This document shows, in pieces, positions 1 to 7,098 of a stretch of 64,000 bases of DNA; positions within the stretch are counted from its first letter, which is position 1, and each line of letters opens with the position of its first letter. The position numbers and the translations under genes are program-made. The notes under the pieces were generated by a model that worked only from the letters and a program-made list of their open reading frames with translations, did not search any database and was not told where the DNA came from. Source of the DNA: an uncultured Eubacteriales bacterium (GTDB lineage: Bacteria; Bacillota; Clostridia; Lachnospirales; Lachnospiraceae); the NCBI GenBank assembly GCA_900545175.1, contig UQYF01000010.1:12737-76736 (forward strand), given 5' to 3'.

Positions 1-50
1 TTACCCCATGAAAAGTATTATAGGTGAGAGCTTTCAAAAAGGAGATAATC

Positions 51-542
51 GTGGACAAGGAAGAATACATAAAAATAGTGGACCGCTATATAGATATGGT
101 GTACAGAATTGCTCTGAGCGGCTGTAAAAATACTTTCGATGCGGATGACGTTGTACAGAATACATTTATGAAGCTGTTGAAGTATAAAAAGAGCTTTGAG
201 AGTGATGTGCACATTAAAAACTGGCTTATAAAAGTGGCTGTGAATGAGTGCAACAGTATATGGTCATCGAGCTGGCGAAAAAGAAATATTGCATTGAGTG
301 AAGATTTTGATGGAATATACAATGAGCCTGTTTTTACAGATACAGGACAAAGCAGAATGTATGAGAGCCTGATGGAGCTTAATCAAAAGTACAGGCAGCC
401 ATTGTATCTTTACTACTACGAAGAGTTATCGATCAAGGAGATTGCAAAAGTATTAAGGATATCGGAGACTTCTGTTACGACAAGGCTTCAAAGAGGACGG
501 CAGAAAATAAGAGAAAAAATGGGAGGACAAAAAAATGAGTGA
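51..542 (+). CDS. ECF-type RNA polymerase sigma factor
   Basis: A sigma-70 family factor of 163 residues from the GTG at 51. That start is chosen because AAAAAGGAG lies just upstream; the frame is open back to 24. Region 2 is in the first ~75 residues (DADDVVQNTFMKLL core) and region 4 at the C-terminus (helix-turn-helix around LSIKEIAKVLRISETSVTTRLQRGR). No sensor domain is present. The stop overlaps the start of the next gene by 8 bases, so the two are translationally coupled. This is the standard sigma/anti-sigma layout, in which the partner holds the factor at the membrane. Target genes cannot be told from the window. Confidence 0.93.
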   Translation: MDKEEYIKIVDRYIDMVYRIALSGCKNTFDADDVVQNTFMKLLKYKKSFESDVHIKNWLIKVAVNECNSIWSSSWRKRNIALSEDFDGIYNEPVFTDTGQSRMYESLMELNQKYRQPLYLYYYEELSIKEIAKVLRISETSVTTRLQRGRQKIREKMGGQKNE

Positions 543-1380
543 TAAGCTGCGTGATAATAAAACAGATGAGCTTAAAATGTTAGATGAATATATGAGCGCT
601 GTAGGAAGTATACATGCTCCTGACAAGCTTAAAAGAGATGTCATAAACATGGCATCAACAAAGAAAAAAGCAGCTGCCGGCAAAAAAATGAGGCTGGCAG
701 TCGCAGCGGCTACAGTGATTTTATTCAGTCTGTGCTTTCACAGACAGATTATGGCTTTTGCGGATTTTGTTGCATATAAAAGTACATATGTAATCGGAAA
801 ATATAATAAAAAAGAGTTTTCCGGGGAGATGGGATATGTACAAGTGAATACGCTTAAAGCGGAAGCTTTAGAACACATGTACAGCACTATGGAGGAGCTT
901 GAAGAGCTGATGGGAGTGACACTTCTTAAGAGCGATTATGCTTATATAGCACCATTTCCTAATATTAGTCTGCACAGAAATGAACAATACGATGATTATT
1001 GCAATTCAGTGATATATCATATATTTGATGGAGGATATTATGCGAATAACAGGGAGCTTGAAGATGTTTGGGAGAGTGGGAGTCTGTGGCATTCTATTGG
1101 GGAGGATGCATATACAATAAGCTATGAAGCCACTATCTACAGTAATTATGGCACGCAGGGAGGAAATGAGGCTTATATCAATTATAACTATGAGCATGGC
1201 GTGTACATGGAGGAATATGAGACGGCAGGAGGTTACAGGGCAGATATATTTGTGGCAGGAAATGAATATAATGCAGTGATTTTTGATCGTAATATAATGT
1301 ATTCATTTCGGGCGGAGAATCTTGGAACCATAAATAAGCTTGATACTTTTAAAGAATTTCTTGACACATTAAAATATTGA
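535..1380 (+). CDS. Probable membrane anti-sigma factor
   Basis: A 281-residue single-pass protein: a charged cytoplasmic N-terminus of about 50 residues, one membrane segment (LAVAAATVILFSLCF, about 54-68), then an acidic, tyrosine-rich extracytoplasmic domain of about 200 residues with no recognised motif. The first 45 residues would bind the sigma factor. Identity rests mainly on the 8-base overlap with the ECF sigma gene and the topology; no zinc anti-sigma (HxxxCxxC) motif is seen. The outer domain resembles DUF4179/DUF4367-type partners only in general form. Confidence 0.7.
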   Translation: MSDKLRDNKTDELKMLDEYMSAVGSIHAPDKLKRDVINMASTKKKAAAGKKMRLAVAAATVILFSLCFHRQIMAFADFVAYKSTYVIGKYNKKEFSGEMGYVQVNTLKAEALEHMYSTMEELEELMGVTLLKSDYAYIAPFPNISLHRNEQYDDYCNSVIYHIFDGGYYANNRELEDVWESGSLWHSIGEDAYTISYEATIYSNYGTQGGNEAYINYNYEHGVYMEEYETAGGYRADIFVAGNEYNAVIFDRNIMYSFRAENLGTINKLDTFKEFLDTLKY

Positions 1381-1996
1381 CAAATATTAGCTATTGAGAA
1401 CACATTAAAATTAGCAAAGCTGATGTGCTATGCTTGTATACAGGCAGCATTTTTGCGATTTGTCAGGTGGCGTAAATAGGGATACTGCCGCATAAATGAG
1501 CAAATTTAGCTGTACTACATATAAAAAGCATATACTGATGCAGGATTTTGAGAAATATAAGGCTGGAGAGAGTAGTTGTGATAAAAAATAGAATGGATTT
1601 ATTGTGATACAATGGTGTTTTTAATAAGATTAATTATTAAAAATCATATAGAAATAAAATATAAGCAATAGCTATCCAAATTAAAGTGGCTGTACCTGCT
1701 AAGCATTGTTCGGGCAGGTACAGCCACTTTTGCCATTAATATTAACAATTTGATTAGGTTTTATAATTTTTCATTAAGCTTATGGATATGCATTAAGCTT
1801 TATAGATTGATATTAGGCTTAATAAATTGATAAAACTATATAAATGATTAGGTGCTATAATTTGGGTAAGTTGATATAATTTTACTAAAGCGTTATATTT
1901 TTCAAAAAAATTTAAAATTTAATTTTATTCATATTCTTTGAAAAATTTTAAAAACCAAATTTATTCATATTTTTCAAAAAACTCTAAAATTTAAAT
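1381..1996. other. AT-rich intergenic region between convergent genes
   Basis: No convincing gene. It holds a long hairpin at 1683-1730 and a tandem 36-bp repeat at 1889-2032, each listed separately. The rest (1381-1680) shows only short spurious frames. Confidence 0.6.
1683..1730. terminator. Bidirectional hairpin between convergent genes
   Basis: A perfect 17-bp stem (1683-1699 with 1714-1730) and a 14-base loop. It is bordered by A and T runs in both directions, so it can end the anti-sigma operon from the left and the esterase gene from the right. Confidence 0.8.
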
Positions 1997-2032
1997 TTAT
2001 TTATATTTTTCAAAATATTCATGCATTTTCAA
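1889..2032 (-). repeat. Four tandem 36-bp copies of the esterase 3' end
   Basis: Four units of exactly 36 bp (1997-2032, 1961-1996, 1925-1960, 1889-1924). The first is the last 12 codons of the esterase, ending EYFEKYK-stop. Read in the same frame, the next units end EFFEKYE-stop, KFFKEYE-stop and NFFEKYN. The unit length keeps frame, and stop codons interrupt the array. It looks like a decayed in-frame tandem duplication of the gene end. Confidence 0.85.
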
Positions 2033-2890
2033 AATCGTTTCATCGCTTTCCTTTAAGTCAGGTCTGAATACGCTAAAGGCATGAGTCAGGCGCTTGTCTG
2101 ATGGAAAACATAATATTTCGTGAGGCATGTCATTTCGCATGAGTGCGTGCTCAAAGTCAAAAGTATATTTTTTAAGATGATCCCTTTGGCTGGTGACAAG
2201 AAAACACGGTGGAAGTGCTGTAATAATATCAGGATTTTCAGGGTTTACATAAGGTGCAAAATGCCCTTTTTTGTAGTTCTTTCCATAAAGATATGCGGGA
2301 AGAAACAGTCCTATCTTGTCAAAGCGGTTAGTGTAGAACATTCCGCTTATAAGTCCGATGGCACGAAAATGCAGCTTGTGCGGCTTGACATGTGCTGCTT
2401 TTGCAAGAGCGCATTGTTTTTCCATGGCAGTGGTATAAGTAAGAAGATATGCCCCTCCGCTGTCGGCTACACCGTATATATGCTCTGTATCGCCTTTGTA
2501 GTCGGCTAGATGTGCCTGAATATATCTGAAAGCGCTGCAAACATCATAAAACTGGTCGTACACCATGCAGTCAGGTACAAGGCGGTATTCTATGCTGAAT
2601 ACAAGATATCCGAGCTTGGCAAGCTTGGCACAGAAGAAACGGTTAAATTCCTTATTGCCGATTAAAAGTCCCCCTCCATGAATGTTGACTATAACAGGTA
2701 GGAGCTTATCTTCGCTTCCTTCCGGGCGGTAGATGTCCATAAGGTGAGCCTTGTCACCGTCATCGATGTAAGGAATGTCGGTCTGCACTTGTACACCTTT
2801 AGGCATAATCTGTGTCTTGTCACGTTCTATTGCAGATTTTTCAAAGTCGGAACGCTGTTTATAGAATTGTTTTCTCATCAAGTCCTGCAT
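1997..2890 (-). CDS. Alpha/beta hydrolase, HSL-type esterase
   Basis: A 297-residue carboxylesterase-like hydrolase of the hormone-sensitive-lipase type. The oxyanion-hole motif HGGG is near residues 71-74. The nucleophile is Ser in GVADSGGAYL (about 144), with Asp in SQRD (about 237) and His in LTHAF (about 270) completing the triad. The start is taken as the ATG at 2890, which has AAAGGA upstream, rather than the in-frame TTG at 2899. No signal peptide, so it is cytoplasmic. Substrate unknown; short-chain acyl esters or acetylated sugars are usual for the family. Its 3' end is tandemly repeated downstream. Confidence 0.88.
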   Translation of the reverse strand: MQDLMRKQFYKQRSDFEKSAIERDKTQIMPKGVQVQTDIPYIDDGDKAHLMDIYRPEGSEDKLLPVIVNIHGGGLLIGNKEFNRFFCAKLAKLGYLVFSIEYRLVPDCMVYDQFYDVCSAFRYIQAHLADYKGDTEHIYGVADSGGAYLLTYTTAMEKQCALAKAAHVKPHKLHFRAIGLISGMFYTNRFDKIGLFLPAYLYGKNYKKGHFAPYVNPENPDIITALPPCFLVTSQRDHLKKYTFDFEHALMRNDMPHEILCFPSDKRLTHAFSVFRPDLKESDETILKMHEYFEKYK

Positions 2891-3456
2891 ATATTTCAAG
2901 TCCTTTCAAGCTATGACATTGGAGCTGAAGCCGGATGCTATAAAAAAGCATTCGCCGGATATCGTCCAAGATTATCATTATGTAATGCTATCGTAACATT
3001 ATAATAGTAAATAAGTCACGTTCATTTTTTGGATTGTAACACGAATCAAGTGTGAAATCAATGGGATACATGAGTTGTTATTAAAGTTATTGAACCTAAA
3101 TGTGAAAAAATATGGAAAGAGCAGCAAAGGTGTTTGGTACAAGCTCTGATACAAGCTGAGTACCGGATAAAGCTGTGAAGCATCGATTTAATGTTGGCAG
3201 ATGCGAAAGAGGATTGTGGATATCTTTTACATGAGGAAATTCATATACACTATTAAAGATTTTATGTTATTATTTAATTGTAATTATTTAAGTGATGGCG
3301 AAATGCAGATTGCACAATGCATGGATGTTATACTATGTGTTTTGCAATTACATATCGTAGCCGTTTACAGGTGAAGTCCTGAATAGGTACATTTAATAAT
3401 ATATGCTTATCGTGTTAAAAAAGAGAACAAAAATCTAATTGAAAAAGGTGTAAGGA
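2891..3456. other. Intergenic region without a supported gene
   Basis: Divergent spacer between the esterase and the U32-like gene. A 47-codon frame at 3231-3374 lacks a well-placed ribosome site and resembles nothing recognised. No clear riboswitch, terminator or repeat was seen. Confidence 0.5.
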
Positions 3457-4368
3457 ATGAAAAAATCAGATATACGAGTGGCACATTATCATCTTCCGGG
3501 GCTGTTCGAATTCTATGAGCTGTACAGAATGTTTCTGCCATTATTTTTCGGGCACAGGGAATATTTTTACGATTGGTGCGATATTGGTTCTATATATGGA
3601 GCTCCGGCGGACTGTATCTGGGGCGGCGGAAGGGTAGGCTTCGGAGACTGCGAGCCGGATGATGTACTGGCGCTGATGCGTGAATATGGCATATCGGCGC
3701 GGCTTACTTTCAGCAATTCACTTCTTATGCCGGAGCATCTTGCAGACAAAAAGTGCAATGAGCTGTGCGCAATGCTTGAAAAGAGTGACAAAGCAGAAAA
3801 TGGCATTATTGTCCATTCGGATTTGCTGCTTGAATATTTAAAGAAGAATTATCCGGGACTTTATTTTGTATCGTCAACCACGAAGGTGCAGACGGATTTT
3901 GAAGAGTTTAGAAATGAAGTAAAAAGAGATGATTTTCGCTATGTTGTGCCGGATTTTCGCCTTAACAAAGCTTTTGACAAATTAAATACATTGCCTGATG
4001 AGCTGAAGGATAAGGTGGAATTTTTGTGTAACGAATGCTGCTATTTTGGCTGCAATGACAGAAAAAAATGCTATGAGAATGTCAGTCGGAAAAATCTCGG
4101 AGAGAATTGTCCTGACCATATCTGCAAGGCACCTGATGCCGGTGAGGGGTATCGCTTTTCTAAGGCTATGGAAAATCCCGGTTTTATTGGCACTTATGAT
4201 ATCAAAAATACTTATCTTCCGATGAGTTTTTCTAATTTTAAAATAGAAGGGCGGGGGCTTGGAAGTGCGCTGATTCAGGAATTTCTGCTCTACTATATGA
4301 CTAAGCCGGAATACCAGCTTAAGGTAAGGGAAGAGATATATCTTGACAGTATGCTGGATTTATTTTGA
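3457..4368 (+). CDS. U32-peptidase-like TIM-barrel protein
   Basis: A 303-residue protein of uncertain function. The C-terminal FKIEGRGLGS stretch (about 261-270) resembles the LKIEGR signature of the U32 peptidase/UbiU-UbiV superfamily. A cysteine cluster (Cys191, 194, 195, 199, 205, 218, 223) lies where some U32 members bind an iron-sulfur cluster. It lacks the long C-terminal domains of RlhA-type U32 proteins and has no signal peptide. It is monocistronic, with a short AAGGA ribosome site before the ATG. The assignment rests on motif memory and could be wrong at family level. Confidence 0.5.
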   Translation: MKKSDIRVAHYHLPGLFEFYELYRMFLPLFFGHREYFYDWCDIGSIYGAPADCIWGGGRVGFGDCEPDDVLALMREYGISARLTFSNSLLMPEHLADKKCNELCAMLEKSDKAENGIIVHSDLLLEYLKKNYPGLYFVSSTTKVQTDFEEFRNEVKRDDFRYVVPDFRLNKAFDKLNTLPDELKDKVEFLCNECCYFGCNDRKKCYENVSRKNLGENCPDHICKAPDAGEGYRFSKAMENPGFIGTYDIKNTYLPMSFSNFKIEGRGLGSALIQEFLLYYMTKPEYQLKVREEIYLDSMLDLF

Positions 4369-4400
4369 AGCTGATTAGTGTTTCGGAATAAGTTAATTTA

Positions 4401-4444
4401 TGAGTGTATAACATGATATGCATGAATGCAGCACGTTATACACA
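4401..4444. repeat. Hairpin resembling the core of the GTGTCAAAACATGC element
   Basis: GAGTGTATAAC and GTTATACAC arms flank a short palindromic centre. The arms match the internal segment of the element at 8514-8692, so this may be a short remnant. It could also end the U32-like transcript. Confidence 0.45.
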
Positions 4445-4481
4445 GTTAGACGCAGGAAGAATATTTCGACATTTCAAAAAA

Positions 4482-4547
4482 GAAATGGCTATATCATTTG
4501 ATATTCACTCCTAAATAGGAGTAGTATCAAGTATGATAAGCCATTTC
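4482..4547 (-). terminator. Terminator of the divergent small-peptide unit
   Basis: A long imperfect hairpin: outer arms GAAATGGCT (4482-4490) and AGCCATTTC (4539-4547), inner arms ACTCCTA (4507-4513) and TAGGAGT (4516-4522). On the - strand the stem is followed by a T-rich run, the form of an intrinsic terminator. It lies about 30 bases past the stop of the small ORF at 4580-4651. Confidence 0.75.
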
Positions 4548-4579
4548 CTTTATTGCTTCATTTCGTTGCAGTCAATGTG

Positions 4580-4651
4580 CTATACAATAGCTGAAAAGCT
4601 CATGTAATACTCTTTAAAAAACTCGCTGATTCTTTCGATAATCTTCTTCAT
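4580..4651 (-). CDS. Unannotated 23-residue peptide gene divergent from LysR
   Basis: A 23-codon ORF starting MKKIIERISEFF and ending in a hydrophobic SFSAIV tail; it is basic and amphipathic at the N-terminus. Upstream, GAAAGG and GGTGAT together match the extended Shine-Dalgarno complement, the latter 6 bases before the ATG. A promoter (TTCACA, 17-base spacer, TATATT) and a terminator frame it, giving a complete ~300-nt unit. It is transcribed away from the LysR gene, the usual position of a LysR target. Function unknown. The transcript could also act as an RNA. Confidence 0.55.
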   Translation of the reverse strand: MKKIIERISEFFKEYYMSFSAIV

Positions 4652-4775
4652 AATAATCACCAATCCTTTCAATAAAACCCACCAATAACAGTTAATTAAA
4701 ATTCGTTTTGTATCTATGGTATGTATCAGTTTAATAAGCGATTTCGAAATCTTTATGCTTTCCTTTGATGGTTTT

Positions 4776-4804
4776 AATATAGCATATTGTCTTTATAATG
4801 TGAA
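4776..4804 (-). promoter_or_regulatory. Sigma-A promoter for the small-peptide unit
   Basis: On the - strand: -35 TTCACA (4799-4804), 17-base spacer, -10 TATATT (4776-4781). The predicted start is near 4769, giving a leader of about 117 nt before the small ORF. Confidence 0.6.
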
Positions 4805-4827
4805 ATACATATAATAAAAGTATTATA

Positions 4828-4842
4828 ATACCTATAAGGTAT
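4828..4842. promoter_or_regulatory. Candidate LysR operator
   Basis: The palindrome ATACCT-ATA-AGGTAT is centred at 4835, about 66 bases upstream of the predicted start of the divergent small transcript. LysR recognition sites usually lie near -65, and the site has a T-N11-A core. It is inferred from position and symmetry only. Confidence 0.5.
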
Positions 4843-4926
4843 CATAAAGGGCGGAGTTAATGCCGGCTGTTTAATGCCCGGACTTGAATAGACATGATGT
4901 CAGAGAAAAGATGTCGAGAAGAGATA

Positions 4927-4954
4927 TCATGGTAGAGATGTCATGGTAGAGATG
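4927..4954. repeat. Tandem 14-bp repeat in the LysR leader
   Basis: Two perfect copies of TCATGGTAGAGATG (4927-4940, 4941-4954) within a stretch rich in GATGTC repeats, 55 bases before the LysR start codon. Confidence 0.7.
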
Positions 4955-5009
4955 TCAGAAGAATGTCAGTTAGGGCAAGGATGGCAGAAAGATTTGGAAG
5001 GAGCGTTAT

Positions 5010-5897
5010 ATGGAACTTAGACATATAAGATATTTTAAGGCTGTTGCCGAGGAGAAGAATTTTACAAAGGCGGCGGAGAAGCTTGCAATAGCACAGCCGC
5101 CGCTAAGCCGTCAGATACAGGATTTAGAGGACGAGCTTGGAACACAGCTTTTTGTCCGTTCGCCGCACAAGGTCACTCTGACGGAGGAGGGCGAGCTTTT
5201 TTTGCAGTATGCTTCACAGATACTTGATTTAGTTAACAAGTCGGAGGAGGAAGTGCGCGAGATGCGAGAGGGTCTTACGGGAACACTATATATCGCGTCT
5301 GTTGAAGGCTGTGCGCCGAGGCTTTTTGCGGAGTGGATATCGGCATTCAGAAAGAAGCATCCGAATGTGCAGTACAATCTGTGGAATGGCAATACGGATG
5401 ATGTGAACAGCCGTGTCACAAAGGGACTTTGCGAAGTCGCCATGATTACTGCACCGTACAATACAGAAGAGTTTCATGTCCTTCCTGTCTATGATGAGCC
5501 ATGGGTTGCAGTAATTCCTAAAGGGCATCCTCTTTATTCGGCGGATAATCTCCCGGTGAGTCCTGATGAGCTTTTGCCATATGATCTGCTTATTCCATCG
5601 AGAGAGTCGAGAAAGAGTGAGATAGATAAGTGGTTTTCAAGGACAGGACACACGCCGACAATACGCGGGCGGATTGCGCATATGATGAATGCTTATGAAC
5701 TAAGTCTTTACGGCGTAGGCATAGCAATTTATCCTGAGTCTATATCCTCGCTTGTGCATGGGAATGATGTGTGTGTAAGACAGATAGACCACCCGGATGC
5801 ATATGCATCCTATGCTCTTATATGGAATAAAAAGCATACACTCTCACATGCCGCGAAGGAATTTATCGGATTTGTGGAAGGGATGAATGAGGCGTGA
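5010..5897 (+). CDS. LysR-family transcriptional regulator
   Basis: A 295-residue LysR regulator. The N-terminal winged helix-turn-helix (MELRHIRYFKAVAEEKNFTKAAEKLAIAQPPLSRQIQ) is followed by a periplasmic-binding-like effector domain from about residue 90. An AAGGAG site precedes the ATG. It stands alone, divergent from the 23-residue peptide gene at 4580-4651, with a symmetric site between them at 4828-4842. By family habit it would autoregulate and control the divergent unit. Effector unknown; the domain resembles the CynR/BenM group only generally. Confidence 0.93.
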   Translation: MELRHIRYFKAVAEEKNFTKAAEKLAIAQPPLSRQIQDLEDELGTQLFVRSPHKVTLTEEGELFLQYASQILDLVNKSEEEVREMREGLTGTLYIASVEGCAPRLFAEWISAFRKKHPNVQYNLWNGNTDDVNSRVTKGLCEVAMITAPYNTEEFHVLPVYDEPWVAVIPKGHPLYSADNLPVSPDELLPYDLLIPSRESRKSEIDKWFSRTGHTPTIRGRIAHMMNAYELSLYGVGIAIYPESISSLVHGNDVCVRQIDHPDAYASYALIWNKKHTLSHAAKEFIGFVEGMNEA

Positions 5898-5999
5898 TGT
5901 ACAGCTTTTATGCTTTTGTCAGGCTTTTAAATAATCAACGGTTTTTCATGTTACAGGCTTTATTTTTTATAAAATATGGAGTAAGATTATACTTATAAA

Positions 6000-6013
6000 A
6001 GTTGCATGCAACT
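6000..6013. promoter_or_regulatory. MarR-type palindrome upstream of the ATC hydrolase gene
   Basis: A perfect palindrome, AGTTGCATGCAACT, just downstream of a -10-like TATACT (5988-5993). It shares half-sites AGTTGCA and TGCAACT with the operator at 21863-21886, but without the two-base spacer. No good -35 box is visible. Confidence 0.45.
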
Positions 6014-6051
6014 AACAACTAACGGCTTTTAATATATAGTTTTGCAATCAC

Positions 6052-6062
6052 ACATATATTAC
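6052..6062. repeat. Left copy of the 11-bp target-site duplication
   Basis: ACATATATTAC directly abuts the left end of the inverted-repeat element at 6063-6316 and is repeated exactly at 6317-6327 on the other side. Confidence 0.8.
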
Positions 6063-6316
6063 TAGGTAATTGCGAAACTCAAATTTATTAATAAACAGTT
6101 GTGCAATTTTACTATATTGCAAGCCAGACTATTTGCAAACACTAATAGTTCAGCTTGCTGAACTAATGTGTTTATCGGCTGTGTTTTAGCCGCTTACGCA
6201 CCGCTGTGTTTGCAATGAAGCGAGAGCAATAGTTCGCAAAGCGAACTAATTCTGGCGGGAATATAGCAAAAGTGCACAACGTCTGATACTAATATACAGA
6301 GTTTCGCAATTACCTA
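6063..6316. mobile_element. MITE-like element, family 1, copy 1
   Basis: A 254-bp non-coding element with perfect 18-bp terminal inverted repeats (6063-6080 and 6299-6316, core AATTGCGAAACTC). Homology between the two ends extends through an ACAGTTGTGCAATTTTAC-like motif to about 50 bp. It is flanked by an 11-bp direct repeat. The interior has several small hairpins and no ORF. A related copy lies at 25511-25720. The structure fits a miniature inverted-repeat transposable element moved by a transposase that is not in the window. Confidence 0.85.
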
Positions 6317-6327
6317 ACATATATTAC
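6317..6327. repeat. Right copy of the 11-bp target-site duplication
   Basis: ACATATATTAC, identical to 6052-6062 and immediately after the right terminal repeat. Confidence 0.8.
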
Positions 6328-6350
6328 AAAGAAAAGGAGGTCTGTTTAAC

Positions 6351-6989
6351 ATGAAATATGCAGGTATGCCTATGGCAATGTGGATTATTTTTCACAAGTC
6401 TTTTAGAAGAAATCTTACAGAGGTTTTGAAATTCGATGAGCAGGAGAGCAAAAGGATTACTGCGGCAGCGAAGAAAAAGTATAGGGAGCTTATAGAAAAG
6501 CTGCCGGAGTTTGAGAAGGCTGACAGATTTAAGATGAACATTGTCAACTGTGCCATGTTGTCGACTTTTTTCTTAAATATGCCTAAGCTTCCGAGCGTAG
6601 ATGATGCGACAGAGTATTATAAAAAGTCTATGATGACAGGCATGATGATGTGGTTTTGCAGGATGAGCGGAAAAAAGAAATATTCTGAGGCGGACATACA
6701 ATCCATGAAGGCTACAGCGAAGCTGAAAGCCGGCGACAGGAATCCATATTCATGGAACATGGATTTTCATGAGTATGAAGACGGAAGCGGCTATGAAGCT
6801 AGATTTACAACCTGTGGAATATGCAGACTTATGACGGAGGTTGGGCTTAAAAAGCTTATACCGGCAATGTGTCGTCTAGATTATACAATGAGCGAGGCAG
6901 GAGGCGTGACGGATTTTGTCAGGGAGTACACGTTAGCATCAGGCGGACCTTACTGTGACTGCGGTTATAAAAAGAAAGCATCAAGATAG
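6351..6989 (+). CDS. ATC-hydrolase-like (L-2-aminothiazoline-4-carboxylate hydrolase family) protein
   Basis: A 212-residue protein matching, by recall, the ATC hydrolase family: an N-terminal helical region, then the C-terminal pattern FTTCGICRLMTEVGL...MCRLDYTMSEAGG with several Cys, His and Asp residues. In Pseudomonas the founding enzyme opens 2-aminothiazoline-4-carboxylate to S-carbamoyl-cysteine. Clostridial homologues are abundant and mostly uncharacterised. A strong AAAAGGAGG precedes the start. A MITE-like element separates the gene from a possible MarR-type site at 6000-6013, so its leader is an inserted sequence. It ends at the hairpin at 6997-7053. Confidence 0.72.
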   Translation: MKYAGMPMAMWIIFHKSFRRNLTEVLKFDEQESKRITAAAKKKYRELIEKLPEFEKADRFKMNIVNCAMLSTFFLNMPKLPSVDDATEYYKKSMMTGMMMWFCRMSGKKKYSEADIQSMKATAKLKAGDRNPYSWNMDFHEYEDGSGYEARFTTCGICRLMTEVGLKKLIPAMCRLDYTMSEAGGVTDFVREYTLASGGPYCDCGYKKKASR

Positions 6990-6996
6990 AGTATAA

Positions 6997-7053
6997 CCAA
7001 TCGGGAAAACTGATATATCATGCCTGCATGTAAATAGCGGTTTTCCTGATTGG
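6997..7053 (+). terminator. Hairpin after the ATC hydrolase gene
   Basis: Arms CCAATCGGGAAAAC (6997-7010) and GTTTTCCTGATTGG (7040-7053) pair with one G-T mismatch. The T-tract is weak. It lies between convergent genes and may serve both. Confidence 0.65.
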
Positions 7054-7098
7054 CAATACGAATTAAAAATAGCTGTAGTGACATATATGAACTGAATT

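Noticed and set aside
1..50. Upstream start (GTG at 24) for the sigma factor gene
   Set aside because: The ribosome site AAAAAGGAG lies inside the extended frame and fits the GTG at 51.
3231..3374. 47-codon + strand frame before the U32-like gene
   Set aside because: No ribosome site at proper spacing from the ATG, no recognisable composition, and it lies in AT-rich DNA where such frames are common.
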